Positions 34,719-47,247 of a DNA stretch of 64,000 nucleotides are shown here, one piece after another; within the stretch, counting starts at the first letter, position 1; each line of letters begins with the position of its first letter. The notes beneath the pieces are model-generated. The model searched no databases, was not told the origin of the DNA, and saw only the letters and a program-made list of their open reading frames with translations. The stretch comes from Axinella damicornis (taxonomy: Eukaryota; Porifera; Demospongiae; Axinellida; Axinellidae): the NCBI GenBank assembly GCA_963931865.1, contig OZ007508.1, forward strand, positions 13,948,781-14,012,780, read 5' to 3'. Made by a program: the position numbers and the translations under genes.

Positions 34719-35180
34719 GCGGCGGAACAGGTCCGGCAGACCTGGCAACTGCCGGACCAATGTTTTGACAAACCATGGGACTTGATAAACATCAGGCGGC
34801 AGCATCCTCCTCCGTGGATACATAGCTACTGGGGACCAGGCTCGAGGGAAAGTCTGTTTACGAGTCCAGTTGCATTGCAGCAAAACCAGAAGCTTGTTGA
34901 GTACGATGGCTAACCTTGTGAATGAACAACAGCGCTGCAAATTGGTTAGGTGCTAACTACCATGTGCGATTTAGAAAGGGGAGGAGCCAGGAAGTGAAAT
35001 AACAGCAGTGAAAACTTGTCGCCTTATAATTAGTAGGCGTGGGCTACCAGCGCAGCGTACATTTTCTTTCCACGTCGACAGTCACGGATTGCACGGAAAC
35101 CAGAGAGCAGTGGCAGTGCAGTGCAAAGCACGAAGGTGCTACGAGAGCCCATCCAGGCAACTGATAAATAACTGTGGAAA
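34719..35180. repeat. Dispersed repeat, copy 1
   Basis: GGCGGCGGAACAGGTCCGGC.. through CACGAAGGTGCTACGAGAG. Nearly the same sequence is at 38286-38775; the 3' third also occurs at 7385-7475. No coding potential recognised. Confidence 0.8.
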
Positions 35181-35508
35181 TTTTGTGGCATGCGCCTCTA
35201 CATACTAGCTGCCTTCAACAGTGGACATGTCCCATTTTGCCCTACCAAAACGCAAATTGCTTCCACTGCCTCTGTCCTGGAACCTCAGCATCTTCGCTGG
35301 AACTGGTCATCACTCTCTTCATTCTGCTGTGGCACTGGTAATAGCTATTACTACTGTCAACCATGGACAAAAAATCGCCCAGTCAATTGGACGACAACGT
35401 GGAAAATTGGTCATTCTATGGACAATGTCCAGCGGCCACCACTAATGTTATGCACAGTTCATATAATGTGTGTCCGCTCTATCCCACCATACAGAGTCTA
35501 TCCACTCT

Positions 35509-35568
35509 TAGCCTCGTTCCCAGGCGCTCTTCTCCCCAATTACCAAGAGCGCCTGGGAACGAGGCTAA
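35509..35568. mobile_element. 60-bp palindromic hAT-like mini-MITE
   Basis: TAGCCTCGTTCCCAGGCGCT, a 20-bp core, then AGCGCCTGGGAACGAGGCTA, flanked by TCCACTCT at 35501-35508 and 35569-35576. The RTK-C paralogue has a single TCCACTCT (59264-59271). Two inverted ends and little else. Confidence 0.95.
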
Positions 35569-36051
35569 TCCACTCTATGATATTGTGTATTGATCTGACT
35601 CCACAGAGGTTGTAAAAGAACAACTGTGGACATATAGCGTAAGCAACCGATTATCACACAGATTTTGTACCTGGGTCCACAGCTCCAAGTAGCAACATCC
35701 TACGAACTTCGAACTTGCATGAACTTGCACTTCAAAGCTTTGGTTTCGTACCTATTGTCGCGCTGTGTTACATATTATTGTGCAGCCGTATAGAACCTTG
35801 TTATTTCATACTAATTATTGCGATCATATCCTCTGTTATAAATGAAAAAACTTACAGAGAGAGGCACAGAAAGGCATGGAAAGGCAGGTAAAGACTGCCG
35901 ACTGTCTCCAACTTACGGCACAGGACTGTGCTTCCATTCACGTTATGTAAACTTCAGAATAGTTTAATATGGGCTGGGCAGGGCTGTGCGATAATCGGCT
36001 GCTTACGCTAATAGGAGGCTAGCAATGAAGGAGCTGCTACACTATACTTAC

Positions 36052-36342
36052 AATAATTGAGTTGAAGAGCAATGGAAGTGTTGGCAGACTGCCCATTGAA
36101 GCTGGCCCGGCATGTATAGTTCCCTGCATCGGCTGCAGAGATCTGAGATATCTGCACGATGCTGGTCCTCGTCCCATCAGCAACCCACATATGGGAGAGG
36201 GTGATCCCAGGTGGAGGGGTCCACTGCCACTGGAAGGAACCTTCATTGGCCACAGTACAGGAGAGGTTGGCAGCTGACACCACATTGTTCAGCACAATTG
36301 ATTCCATTTGTAGGAATGTGATGTTGGCTGTAGGTAGCTCAA
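36052..36342 (-). CDS. RTK-B exon 3: first Ig-like domain
   Basis: A 291-nt exon between CTCTCATTAG and AATTATT/GTAAGT, phase 1-1. Ig pattern: ANLSCTVANEGSFQWQW, ISQISAADAGNYTCRASFNG. It aligns with 59898-60185 (RTK-C) and with the Ig part of RTK-A exon 2 (18594-19472). Confidence 0.9.
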
Positions 36343-37464
36343 CTAATGAGAGAGGAAAGAAATGACTGTGATCAATTCTTACTACTGTACATTTATGTGG
36401 GTTTCTACACTTGGTCAGCATACACAGTCACACGTATGGTCTGTAGTTGCACACCATATGTACACACCACACTGATGTAGCTAATACTGCACCAACGTTC
36501 TCATTTAGCATCTAGAAGTCTGGCATGTAAAGCTGTTTTGTCATATGCCAATCAGTTTAAATTAAACTCCTTCCCACAGCATTAACCTTGTTTTTGACTC
36601 CTCACCCATTAATAGTCCATCGTAGTATGCAAGGTGTGGATGCAGACATCCAGGACTAACAAACACATGTACGCACGCACGCACACATACCACACACACA
36701 AACACAGAAACTTAATGCACTAGAAAGTTAGCGTTGGTAGAAACCTCACTGCATGACTGTGAGATAGCTTGAAAGTAATTGCAGTCAGTACAGTAGTCTT
36801 GTGAAAGAGAGCCCATGGACAGTGCACCTCACATGCTCATCAAACAAGTTGACTGGGTGCTCTTTTAAAATGTTTTACAAAATAGCGTAGTCTACGAAGT
36901 ACATGAAGCTGCACTCAGCCAAATATTTGTCGGTAGCAAAATAATAGTGAGCCTGATAGCAGTAGAAACCAGCGCATTCATCATTGCCAGGTGTACAGAA
37001 GGCTCTACGGACTATACGGTCAATCATAAGTGAAATGAAAGGTGAAACTACAACTATAGTATACGTAGAAATTTCCACATTCCAGTTTACTCAAACCAAC
37101 ATTGAGTGCCTGATGCCATCTTGCTAGACTGAGTGATGTTCATTCAAGTAAACTATACAGGAAATTGAGCCAAAAGTGGGGGGTGGGTACCCTTTTGTGA
37201 TACTACTGTATTTACTATCCACAGTGGGTGACATTGGTGGACAGCATGGTGGTGACACTTAATTTCGGGGTGATAGAAAGAGAAAGCCACTACAGATATT
37301 CTTTCTATCACAGCCCATTGAGGCCATGTAATACACTACACTGGATGTTAAACAGGTCCATCTGAAGAGTGATTCAAGCAACCAAGGGTTGCATGGGTCT
37401 GGGTACATATGACATTCCATGGGGTGCATGCTGCAGTGTTTGGAAGGCCAATGGAAACACAAAC
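36343..37464. other. RTK-B intron 2
   Basis: Contains an imperfect AC-rich tract (about 36670-36712). No exon or complete element recognised. Confidence 0.5.
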
Positions 37465-37992
37465 CTGCTTCTCCACAGAGTTGGACTTCACTCAGGAGGA
37501 TCCAGTCTATCAGGCTGGTCTCTGCTGGGAATGTGAAGCGGATGCGAAAGTATCTGTAATCAGTAATGGAAGGGTCATTATCTTGATCTGTTGTGACCAC
37601 CAGTGAGACACTTCGAAGAGTTGTATCATCCTGACTCAGATCCTGGTTGCCAACAATGGCATGAGACAAGGGGACATCCGGATTTAAAGGATTGGCATTA
37701 CCCCAGAAGAGCTCAGCAGGAGGCAGTCCAATTCCACTTGATGGGATGTTGTAGAAGAACAGATTCACTTGTCTCACTCTAGTTGATGTAATTATGAAGG
37801 CAATGCTGATCTCTCTGTCCCATGCAAAGACTTTACTGGTATCGAGTTCTGCACGCCCAGTGTCACCGTCAAGCAGTACCCCACCACATGGGCAACTGAT
37901 AGAACCACTATCTATGATACAGTTTGGACCAGTAGTGGTGCTGTTGTTGTACGCAATAGGAATCGGGGTTATGTGATATGAGCTCACTGTTA
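37465..37992 (-). CDS. RTK-B exon 2: N-terminal beta-sandwich-like module
   Basis: A 528-nt exon between TTCTGTTTCCAG and GAAGCAG/GTTTGT, phase 1-1. It begins after exon 1 as TTP/ITVSSYHITPIPIAYN and ends LIDWILLSEVQLCGEA. Conserved blocks shared with RTK-C are TSKVFAWDRE, VNLFFYNIPSS, GLPPAELFW, HAIVGNQDLSQDD and RIRFTFPAETS. Alternating hydrophobic strands with a terminal LSEVxLCG suggest a galactose-binding-like ligand module. I cannot name the family. Confidence 0.88.
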
Positions 37993-38105
37993 CTGGAAAC
38001 AGAAGAAAGAGTAAGTGGTTCAGTAGGAGCCACAGTACATACAGGACTTGCAATGAGTAGGCAGCCCATTAACTGAGCCTGGACTAAACAAGGTAGGTAA
38101 CCTAC

Positions 38106-38199
38106 TTGGTGTAGTACATGTGGTAGCTGTTGCTAGGCAGAAGAGACCATGTGCTGAAATTAGCACAAATATCAGACCTTTCCAACCTCCACTATACAT
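38106..38199 (-). CDS. RTK-B exon 1: signal peptide
   Basis: ATG at 38199 starts MYSGGWKGLIFVLISAHGLF, then CLATATTCTTP, then a phase-1 donor CCA A/GTAGGT. Hydrophobic core GLIFVLISAHGLFCLA with a likely cut after ATA. The 94-nt length (31 codons plus 1) matches the phase of exon 2, and RTK-C exon 1 is homologous. Confidence 0.88.
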
Positions 38200-38285
38200 C
38201 TGCAGGATTAGAACATACGACACAATGTAGATTGTTAAGCACTGCATCCTTGTTTCAGTTGTTCCATGCAAGGATCCTCTGACAG

Positions 38286-38775
38286 GGGTGGCGGAACAGG
38301 TCCGGCAGACCCGGCAACTGCCGGACCAATGTTTTGACAAACCATGGTACTTGATAAACATCAGGCGGCACTGAGCATCCCCCTCCGTGGATACATAGCT
38401 ACGTACTGGGGACCAGGCTTGAGGGAAAGTCTGTTTACGAGTGCAGTTGCAATGCAGCAAAACTTGAAGTGTCTGGACACATACCGGGCGCTTGTTGAGT
38501 ACAATGGCGAACAACTACGTGCTGACTACCACGTGTGATTTAGAAAGGGGTGGAGCCAGGAAGTGGAATAACAGCAGCGAAAAACTCGTCGCCTTATAAT
38601 TAGTAGGCGTGGGCTACCAGCACAGCGTACATTTCCTTTCCACGTCGAGAGTGAGACGGTTACGGATTGCACGGAAACCAGACAGCAGTGGCAGTGCAGT
38701 GCAAAGCACGAAGGTGCTACAAGACCCCATCCAGGCAACTGAAAAATGACTGTGAAAAAAAATTTCCGCGGGAAC
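38286..38775. repeat. Dispersed repeat, copy 2
   Basis: Copy of 34719-35180 with small indels, just upstream of RTK-B exon 1. It may overlap the promoter. Confidence 0.8.
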
Positions 38776-39705
38776 GAGACTAGCAAGAGTTACATACAGA
38801 TATGCAATGTTACCTTTTTGTACTACCACTTAACCTTATGATCTGCTCTGCAGCCCACAGGAAAGAGATCAAGAAATAGCTAGTTTGTTTAATGACATAA
38901 ATTTGTCAATTGATATATGTAGGTAGGTAGCTATACACTGCACAAAGTAAAGACTTCATTGCAAACATGATGTATGCTAAGATCATGGATTCAACAGTCT
39001 TCCTAGTATGTCATGTATAAGACCACCAAGTCCATTTTACTCACTATGCAGTCTACCTACTAGAACTTCTCCACCCAGCTTGTTGAGGCATGCATAGAAC
39101 GTTGGCTGCTAGGTGAGCAGAACGTTGTCAAAGCACACAGCACACAAAGGAAGCCTATGGTTTAACTGCAAATACCACCCTTCCAAGTAAGCCACGGGAC
39201 AAGCAGAATGTTGTCAAAGGACCAATTCTGTGGCACCCTTCCAAATACGCTTCGAGAGGCAAGACAATGCCCCAATCCAAAGCCTAATTGTTAGTAACAA
39301 CGTTTTGAAAAAATGAGGCTTGCATTAAGTTGCATAACCAAACCATCCGAGAGTGATCTAACAAGTAGATCGGCGGCACTATGCCTCAAAGAATGCCAAA
39401 TTTTGCATGAAATCTTGTGTGACAATTGTTTACGTGTATCTATAAAATACACTTTGCTTACGTGCTTAAGCCATATATTGGCTGCGGCGTCTATTTGAGG
39501 GTGGCGTTTTTTTTTCTCGCTCAGCGCCTCCAAGTGTGCAGTGTTTATTCGAGGGTGGTGTCTATCCAACAGTAAATATGGTACCACAAAATGTGTTCTC
39601 TGTGTAGCTAGGGTTCCCATCAATTTACAAGCACTCTATGAATAATATGTACTATCAAAACCATCACTACCCATTTACTGAATGCTAACACAATTAAGTT
39701 AAGTT

Positions 39706-40645
39706 AACCCTTTAGGGCCCATAGCGCCAAATGTCATCATAATACTTTCAGCTTCATCATGTGACTTCCGGCAATGTCCTTGGTTCTGCGACAACAGAAA
39801 GGGCGGGACAGGGGGAGGAGGGTGGGTGCACCCGGAGGGACTGGTGCAAACAGCATGGCCATGTCTGGGCTCCACGGTAGAAAGGTTCTGCGACAACAGA
39901 AAGGGCGGGACAGGGGGAGGTGGGTGGGTGCACCCGGAGGGTGCAAACAGCATGGCCGTGTCTGGGTAGTCTGGATCCCAGACCCAACCGGTTGGGTCTG
40001 GGATCCAGACTAGTGTCTGGGATCCAGACTAGTGTCTGGGCTCCGCGGTAGAAAGGTCTTGGTCGGCACTGGGAAGGCCATTTCCATCGTTTTTGGCATA
40101 AATGGGGTCAGAAACGCAGGGTTTCATCTACTGGGGGGGGGGGGGCAGGGGGGAAGCTTCCCCCCCAAACAGTCTAGCTTCCCCCCCAAAGAAGAGATTG
40201 ACTATATCATTACATCATAGGTAATACCATATTAGGACTCAGATACTAATTGGAATAGCGCAGTAGGCCACACCTCTTCCGGGGAATTAATTAACCTTAA
40301 AACATTTTGCACGGCACTTGCCACTACTTCCCCCCCAAACATTTTTTTCTAGATGAAACCCTGGAAAGTAGCCGTCTGGCTTTGTAGGGCCTCCATTTCC
40401 AGCATACATCGCACGTTTTTCAGCTACAGCGGGTTGCCATTTCTCGGGAGGCTTGATTGCAAGTCCGTTAATTGGTGGGTGTGGTTAAGTCACGTATACG
40501 CTTAGTATAGCTGAAATTACCTGTGTGAGCAGTTTCGAGCCCAGCAACGCCAGGGAACAGAAATTAGGGTATGTTTAAGTGTTCTATAGACTGAAAATGA
40601 CCTATAGCTATAGAGAAAGAAATTTGGGCCCTAAAGAGTTAAGTA
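39706..40645. mobile_element. ~940-bp TTAA element with nested repeats
   Basis: TTAACCCTTTAGGGCCCA and TGGGCCCTAAAGAGTTAA are inverted ends including TTAA. In copy 3 (61995-62013) CTAACACAAGTATACCCAC is continuous, consistent with an empty site. The interior has a ~110-bp direct duplication (39774-39960, GACAACAGAAAGGGCGGGAC) and a nested MITE. Confidence 0.75.
40117..40363. mobile_element. 247-bp MITE nested in the TTAA element
   Basis: CAGGGTTTCATCTA and TAGATGAAACCCTG are inverted ends. Inside each end lie runs of G or CCCCCCAAA, so the arms pair further inward. Confidence 0.8.
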
Positions 40646-43600
40646 TACCCACAGTTTAGCCCAGCCTACTATGAGGCTAACCTAGCAACAATAATATATG
40701 CATGCACAGGTGCCATAATGATAGCTGCTTGCATGCTTCTTAATTCACAGAACCATGCAGGTAGCTATCATTTACAAAACGTGACTACTAAGCTAAAAGA
40801 ACCATAGATGCAGCGAGTATATCAGACTATAGTAACTAATTCAGAAAACTGACAGTCCGATGCATGGTCAACTGTAGCACATCTGAGCACTGCCAACGTT
40901 CGTTCTACATACACTTTTCCATCCGTAGACTTTGGAGGTCAGCTTGTAATTTACTAAGAAGATAAGGTTCCCATCGGTTTTCATGCTAAAACTTCACACA
41001 GAACTGCACACATCCATGCTTTCCACATTCATGACTCTGACCACACCCACTCATTAACGAGTACGCAATCAAGATGCTCGGGCAATGGTAACTCGCTCTT
41101 GCAGAAAATCAGCCTTGAACACTGGAATTCAAGGCTCTACAATCCCGAGAAATGGCCCACCATCGCCATGCTGTTTGCATCCTCGCTTAATAGCTGCAAA
41201 ATGGCCCACCCGGCTCCAACCAGGAGCGCATAATGAGGTAGAGAGCGGAACCTCATTATGCACTCCTGCTCCAACCAAGGGCTATTCACGGCTAAGCCCT
41301 GATGTGGCCATATATGCTGTTTGCACACTTTGGGTGCACCCACCCACCTCCACCTGTCTCACCCTTATAAGCTTTCTGCTGTGTGAGATTTAATCAGCAA
41401 CAGAAGAATGCAGATGGTCGTTTTCAACATTGTACACTGGATTTGTAGTTTCTCCAAGAAAGAACGGAGTGGACTACCAAACGTCCGTAAACTAATTGCT
41501 ACATCTGCTGCAATGAGTCTTTCATGCAAAATCAAAGTATGTGAAAACGTTTCACATCCACCTATATGAAACCTAAGTTACCGTTGGTATCCTATACTCC
41601 AAACATCACATCATCACTTCATTGATGAATGCGTTATGAGCAAACTTTGGGCTTTGGCAGTAGTCATCGGCCCCCTAATCGTATCCTGAATCACCTCAAG
41701 ATTGTCCGGAAAAATTTCACGTACACCTAGTAGTAATAGACCGAGCGCTAGCCTCATACCTGCACCCAAACCCTCCAATCCTGCAGAATATAGCCCTTAT
41801 ACTTGGTTGAATTGTTAGCTAATATATAGATGTTCCAGACCTTGGTATCCTCACAATGAGGATATGACCCATCACGCTATGTAAACAAAGTCACAGGATG
41901 TTTACAATCCAAAAAGGGGGAAGTTGATTATGAAAGTATAGCAGATGATGTCACAAACACACATGCACACTTATGAGTCAAACATGGAGGGGGAAGTTTT
42001 AGACCCAAATGAAAAGCAAGACTACCACTTAATGGATATAGTCATGAGTTTCATGGAGCTAAGTAACTGTTATTTTGTGATCGTTTCTTCCTTCCATTTA
42101 CTATACTAACACTTCATGAGCTATTTCAATTTGTTTTGAAAAATTTAATAGCTCGTGAAGTGTAAGTAAGGGAGAAATGTTCTCAAATAACAGTTACTTA
42201 TCTCAAGAAAACTCATAACACTCCATTTTCACACGTCAGTAGCAGAACACACTTTCAAGGAATGCTCTACTCATGCTCACAGATCCACAAAATTCTGGTC
42301 ATGTACAAGCAGACTGGCAGTGTTGTGTTCACAGAGTTGCATTTGGTGTGCAGCACCATGTGTATGCAACTTACACCCCAAACTGGTAGATCTTAGAATT
42401 CAATTTCAATGTTGCCACTTGCTTCATATGTGAGAATCAAGTGAGGTCCCTATACAGTGACCTATATACACAAGGATGATGTCATGCATGCACAGAGATG
42501 TCATTGGATTGTCATTGGATTGGTCTATCACGGCATTTCCTTCTACTCTTGGGGATAACTGATCATCGGATTAGTACGAGGTTGCTTCACAACTGCTGTG
42601 AGCAGCACAGTTTGATACGTAGTTATCGATGTTGATATTGGCCTGGCAGGAAGTACATATACACCAAGGATGCACAAGCATGCACATTCAGCGCCCTGCC
42701 CCTAATATACCCTAACCCATCGCCCTACTTCCTGCCGGACCACTGAATAACCACTTCGATGTAATTATTAGCTCATCAGCACGGAATGGTATTATGCATT
42801 CAAACACTCCGGGGTCATTATTGGCCTACAATTGTACAGCTACAGGCCAGATTGTGACTGCAGTGAGTTTACTGATGCAACCTTGATGTGTTTAGTTCAC
42901 AACGCAGTCAAGCAAAACAGATATTATGATAGCTTCAGTCATTTGCAATTTCTGTGGTAAACTTCGCGGTTTGTAATGTTTTGACTCATCATCTAACTAT
43001 AGCTACCTGATGCGTAGCTACTTCTTACCCGTCAGAAATCAGCTAGCAATGCATCAACTAGTCTGGTCAGTACAGACTGAGTGCTATTCACACAAGGTGT
43101 TGCATAAGGCCTTACACATGGCGATTCTAATAACTGTACTGTACTATTCCAACGTACCATGGTTGCTGATTCGGTGCTTCGGTCCGTACAACCCACAACC
43201 AAGTCTCTTTCTACAGCGAGCAATCGGCAGCTTAGACGACGGCAGTTCAATAATAAACGACATTCACAGCCGCCCTGTGCGCGGCGGCGCCTCGAATTGC
43301 ATTGATTAATGCAGGGCCGACATGGCGAAGGTGTGCTCTCGATCTCTGTGACAATGGAGTCGCCTCTCGCTCACTGGTCACCTGGCTACTAGCAACAAAA
43401 GGAATGTTATCCTCAAGTGAAGTCAGATTCAGAAGACAAGGACGCCAGTTTCTGCCGATGGAGGGACAGCGAGGGCTCTATCCTTTATACACCAAAATAG
43501 TGTCCGACAGTGGATTTTGTGCTCAAGTCTTGGACTGAGTAAGAGCGGGGGCTCTATCCTTTCTGGATTATTCCGTCCACCGGATCTGAAACTGATATCT

Positions 43601-46440
43601 AGACTGATTTGTGTTTTGTTAGTGTGTGCAATGCCCCATGGGGTCCCAACCTTTGACCTTAAATTTGACCAATGTTCACGGTCAATGATATTTCCAGGTC
43701 GGTCTTTATAGGTTTATACACAAACACATCTCTAAAATAGTAATAGGCTAATACTAACAGTACCCTAGAGGTCACACCGTATGTAGTCACAAGATTAATA
43801 TTTAGGTTAATTCTGATTCCACCACCAAATTTTATTTCCGGGCACCTTTAATGTTCACAACACACCACAGTCAAAAATGAAATTCTGGACATTCGAATCA
43901 CAAATCTGGGTGGGCAGGAGGCTACAACTAGTGCACCATGCACTGTTTATTCAGTAAGAGGCTTAAACTTCTGATGTGTTGCATCTTGGCCACATGGCTT
44001 TATTTGTCTCATGTAGCTACGACCATTCCTCTGCATATCCCATGGGGTTTGGTACCAACCAACAGCTGGGCTTGGTCATCACAGGCTATTCCGGCTTGCT
44101 GGGAAAGACTAGGTATGACATGCTATGTTTCTGTAAGTGAAAGTATGGAGGAGAGTGCCGAACAACGACTGGCTTGCCAGGCTCAACCAATAGTGCATAG
44201 CTAGTAGACAAAGTCTGCTGTAGCTAGTTCTTGTCTGAGATGCAATGACAATGAGTAGGTCTTCCTCAAGGTGTAACATTGTGCATCTCGGTCACAAACC
44301 TTGGCAGATTTTGCTGTGTTTCTGTTAGTTGATCTGCTCCAGGCTCCACTGCTATAGCAGGCATATCTAGTGTAACTAGTTACCCTCAGTGATTATGACA
44401 CAAAGCTATGTGTGTCACAATCACTAAGCATGTTAGCTACTTCACAGATTCTTCCCAGATCATGATCACAAGATGTTTACAATCAAAACCAATTAAGACT
44501 ACGGACGCAGCTTGCTAAACCGTGATATAGAGGAAATACAGTAAACTTGGCTACTGGATGTTTCCCACAATCATGTAAGTGTGTGTTTCATAATGGACAG
44601 TTAGCTATAGGAAGACCATGCAATAGTTGAGTTGACACCTATGAGGGATGTATAGCTAAGAGTGATCGAACATTCAATGAGCTGTCATATCAGAAGGCAT
44701 GCACAGTCATGCTGTGCTGCTGAAAGGCTATAGCTAAATATACATGTCACCAGCAAGGAATAATTATACCACTGACCTTTGTCATTGGGGCTCATGCTGT
44801 TGATCTGAATTACAACAAACTAAGCTAGTCAATATTGAGTCAATTATTGCAGCCTGGTGGAGTCAACTAATATAATTGCTAAGCAACAGACAACAAATCC
44901 CACTGCAAGGATGCTAGCTGTTGCAAAGTGTATTGGAACTGAACACAACTTAACATTGTAGCATAGCTAGCATAGCAGCTTGTCCCTTGAGCTCCTTTTC
45001 ATCTTGGTAATGCAGAGATCGCCTCAGATCTGTCATCATCATGCAGTCTTCCTGGTCATGTAGAAGACTACATTTTACTCACTATGCAGTTTACCTGCTA
45101 GACGTTCTCCACCCAGCTTGCTGAGGCATGCATAGAAAGTTGGCTGCCGGGTGAGCAGAACGTTGTCAAAGTACAAACACAGTAAACAAAGGAAGGCTAT
45201 GTCAACGGCACCCTTCCAAGTGAGCTTCAAGAGGCATATGCATGCAAGACAATGGCCCAATCAAAAGCCTACATTGTTAGTAACATCAATGTTTTGCAAC
45301 AATAGTGGCTTGCATAATCCAATCATCAGAGGATGAAAAAGAACCTATAGCTATTGTGCTCTGGAATCTCAACATGTAGCACAGCTAGCGACATTAATTA
45401 ACATTATTGTATGATTCTCAGAACTGAAATCCCCATACAAGTCAGAAAGTGTATCGTGTGTGTGAATGGCATGACAAAGCGGACAAGATCTCTCTCAAAG
45501 TGACTCAGACTACTCAGGCGACCTAAGGGCTGGGTCCGTTTGTAGCGCGCGCGCCCCCGGATTTCATAGCGCACGCCGCGCTCGGTCTCGTTGCCAGGAA
45601 ACGATGGCGTGATTATCACATGACTTTGTTTATCCGCGCTCTGGATTTACGATGATATGGACTGCACTGATGCTGATCGATCTCCTGGCCTGGCCTGGTG
45701 TGCGTTCGGTGAAGCTACGACTGTACCAGTACTGGAAAGGAAGCAGGGAGCCCTGGTGAGATAACTGAGTGTGTTTTAAGCCGTGTTGTTTTACATGATA
45801 ATTAGTCTAATATACAAGAAGAACAATTGACATAAAAGTTATAATAAGACTCGGTAGCGCATACGCTATCAACGCGAGTGTGCTAAGCTGCCCGAGGCAA
45901 GTACTAGTCTTGAGTGGCCAGATCTCGCATTCTGAACTGTGGGAAGTGAACAGAGTAGTCATGAGCTGGAACATTAGAAGTCGAAGTGTGAAATTATGCA
46001 GTGAAGTCACTAGTGTAACGTACTTTGGATCACACTATCACTAACATGTTACATGAATTTCCGAGTGACAAGCCACTCTATGGCCATGTCCCAGACCCCT
46101 TCCCTCTGTGCTGAACAGGGTCTGGTCAAATGAGACTAAGCAAATACAGATGGAAGAGCATGGCCAGAAATTCGCGGACACGGAGTACACGGTGGCTGTT
46201 TATACGGATGCAGGATGTAATCTTTGAGCCCGGGTGGTAACTATATACCAATCCCTGTAAGCTAGCTAGCTAGTCCATTCCTGCCACTGCATGGTCTTGC
46301 ATCTCATCATGCCAAATGTTCGACATTTCAGTTTACGCCTTGCTTTTTGCTTCTTCCTTTTGATGAAGGACTGTGTTTTCCCATGACTGTATAATGGAAG
46401 ATTGGAAACAAAAGTGTCATATACACTTTCTACCCAACTG

Positions 46441-46740
46441 ACATGGCACAACACACACCACACCTGCAAGACTCGCACAGCAAGTCGCCGGATAGGTGAC
46501 ATGGCACAACACACACCACACCTGCAAGACTCGCACAGCAAGTCGCCGGATAGGTGACATGGCACAACACACACCACACCTGCAAGACTCGCACAGCAAG
46601 TCGCCGGATAGGTGACATGGCACAACACACACCACACCTGCAAGACTCGCACAGCAAGTCGCCGGATAGGTGACATGGCACAACACACACCACACCTGCA
46701 AGACTCGCACAGCAAGTCGCCGGATAGGTGACATGGCACA
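46441..46740. repeat. 58-bp minisatellite, five copies
   Basis: ACATGGCACAACACACACCA.. starts at 46441, 46499, 46557, 46615, 46673 and 46731 (partial). Copies look identical, suggesting recent expansion. Confidence 0.97.
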
Positions 46741-46773
46741 ACACCGGGCTGGCGATCTACTTATGCGCTCTTG

Positions 46774-47247
46774 GTCAGACTGACAGCATGCACACCACAA
46801 AGCCCGACACAGATCAGACTGACAGTGTGCACACCACAAAGCCCGACACAGATCAGACTGACAGTGTGCACACCACAAAGCCCGACACAGATCAGACTGA
46901 CAGTGTGCATACCACAAAGCCTGACACAGATCAGACTGACAGTGTGCACACCACAAAGCCCGACACAGATCAGACTGACAGTGTGCACACCACAAAGCCC
47001 GACACAGATCAGACTGACAGTGTGCACACCACAAAGCCCGACACAGATCAGACTGACAGTGTGCATACCACAAAGCCCGACACAGATCAGACTGACAGTG
47101 TGCACACCACAAAGCCCGACACAGATCAGACTGACAGTGTGCACACCACAAAGCCCGACACAGATCAGACTGACAGTGTGCACACCACAAAGCCCGACAC
47201 AGATCAGACTGACAGTGTGCACACCACAAAGCCCGACACAGATCAGT
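46774..47247. repeat. 39-bp minisatellite, 12 copies
   Basis: The unit is GATCAGACTGACAGTGTGCA plus CACCACAAAGCCCGACACA, a multiple of three, so several frames stay open on both strands (for example DQTDSVHTTKPDT repeated). Variants are limited to a few substitutions (CATACC, CCTGAC, AGCATG). It is separated from the 58-bp array by ~30 bp carrying CTACTTATGCGCTCTTG. Confidence 0.97.

Larger units (their letters stand above)
32269..36051. other. RTK-B intron 3 with several insertions
   Basis: A 3.8-kb intron between the two Ig exons. Beyond the elements listed separately it includes sequence shared with RTK-C intron 3 (33500-33740 versus 58785-58995, and 35200-35950 versus 59100-59790). No further exon recognised. 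Confidence 0.6.
39240..45512. repeat. Segmental duplication copy 2 (RTK-B/RTK-C intergenic), first part
   Basis: Colinear with 23240-27994. Copy-specific insertions include 39706-40645 and about 43283-43668 (absent where 26350 reads GGCGCCTGGAACGGCC), plus about 44330-44520. No gene recognised. Confidence 0.85.
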
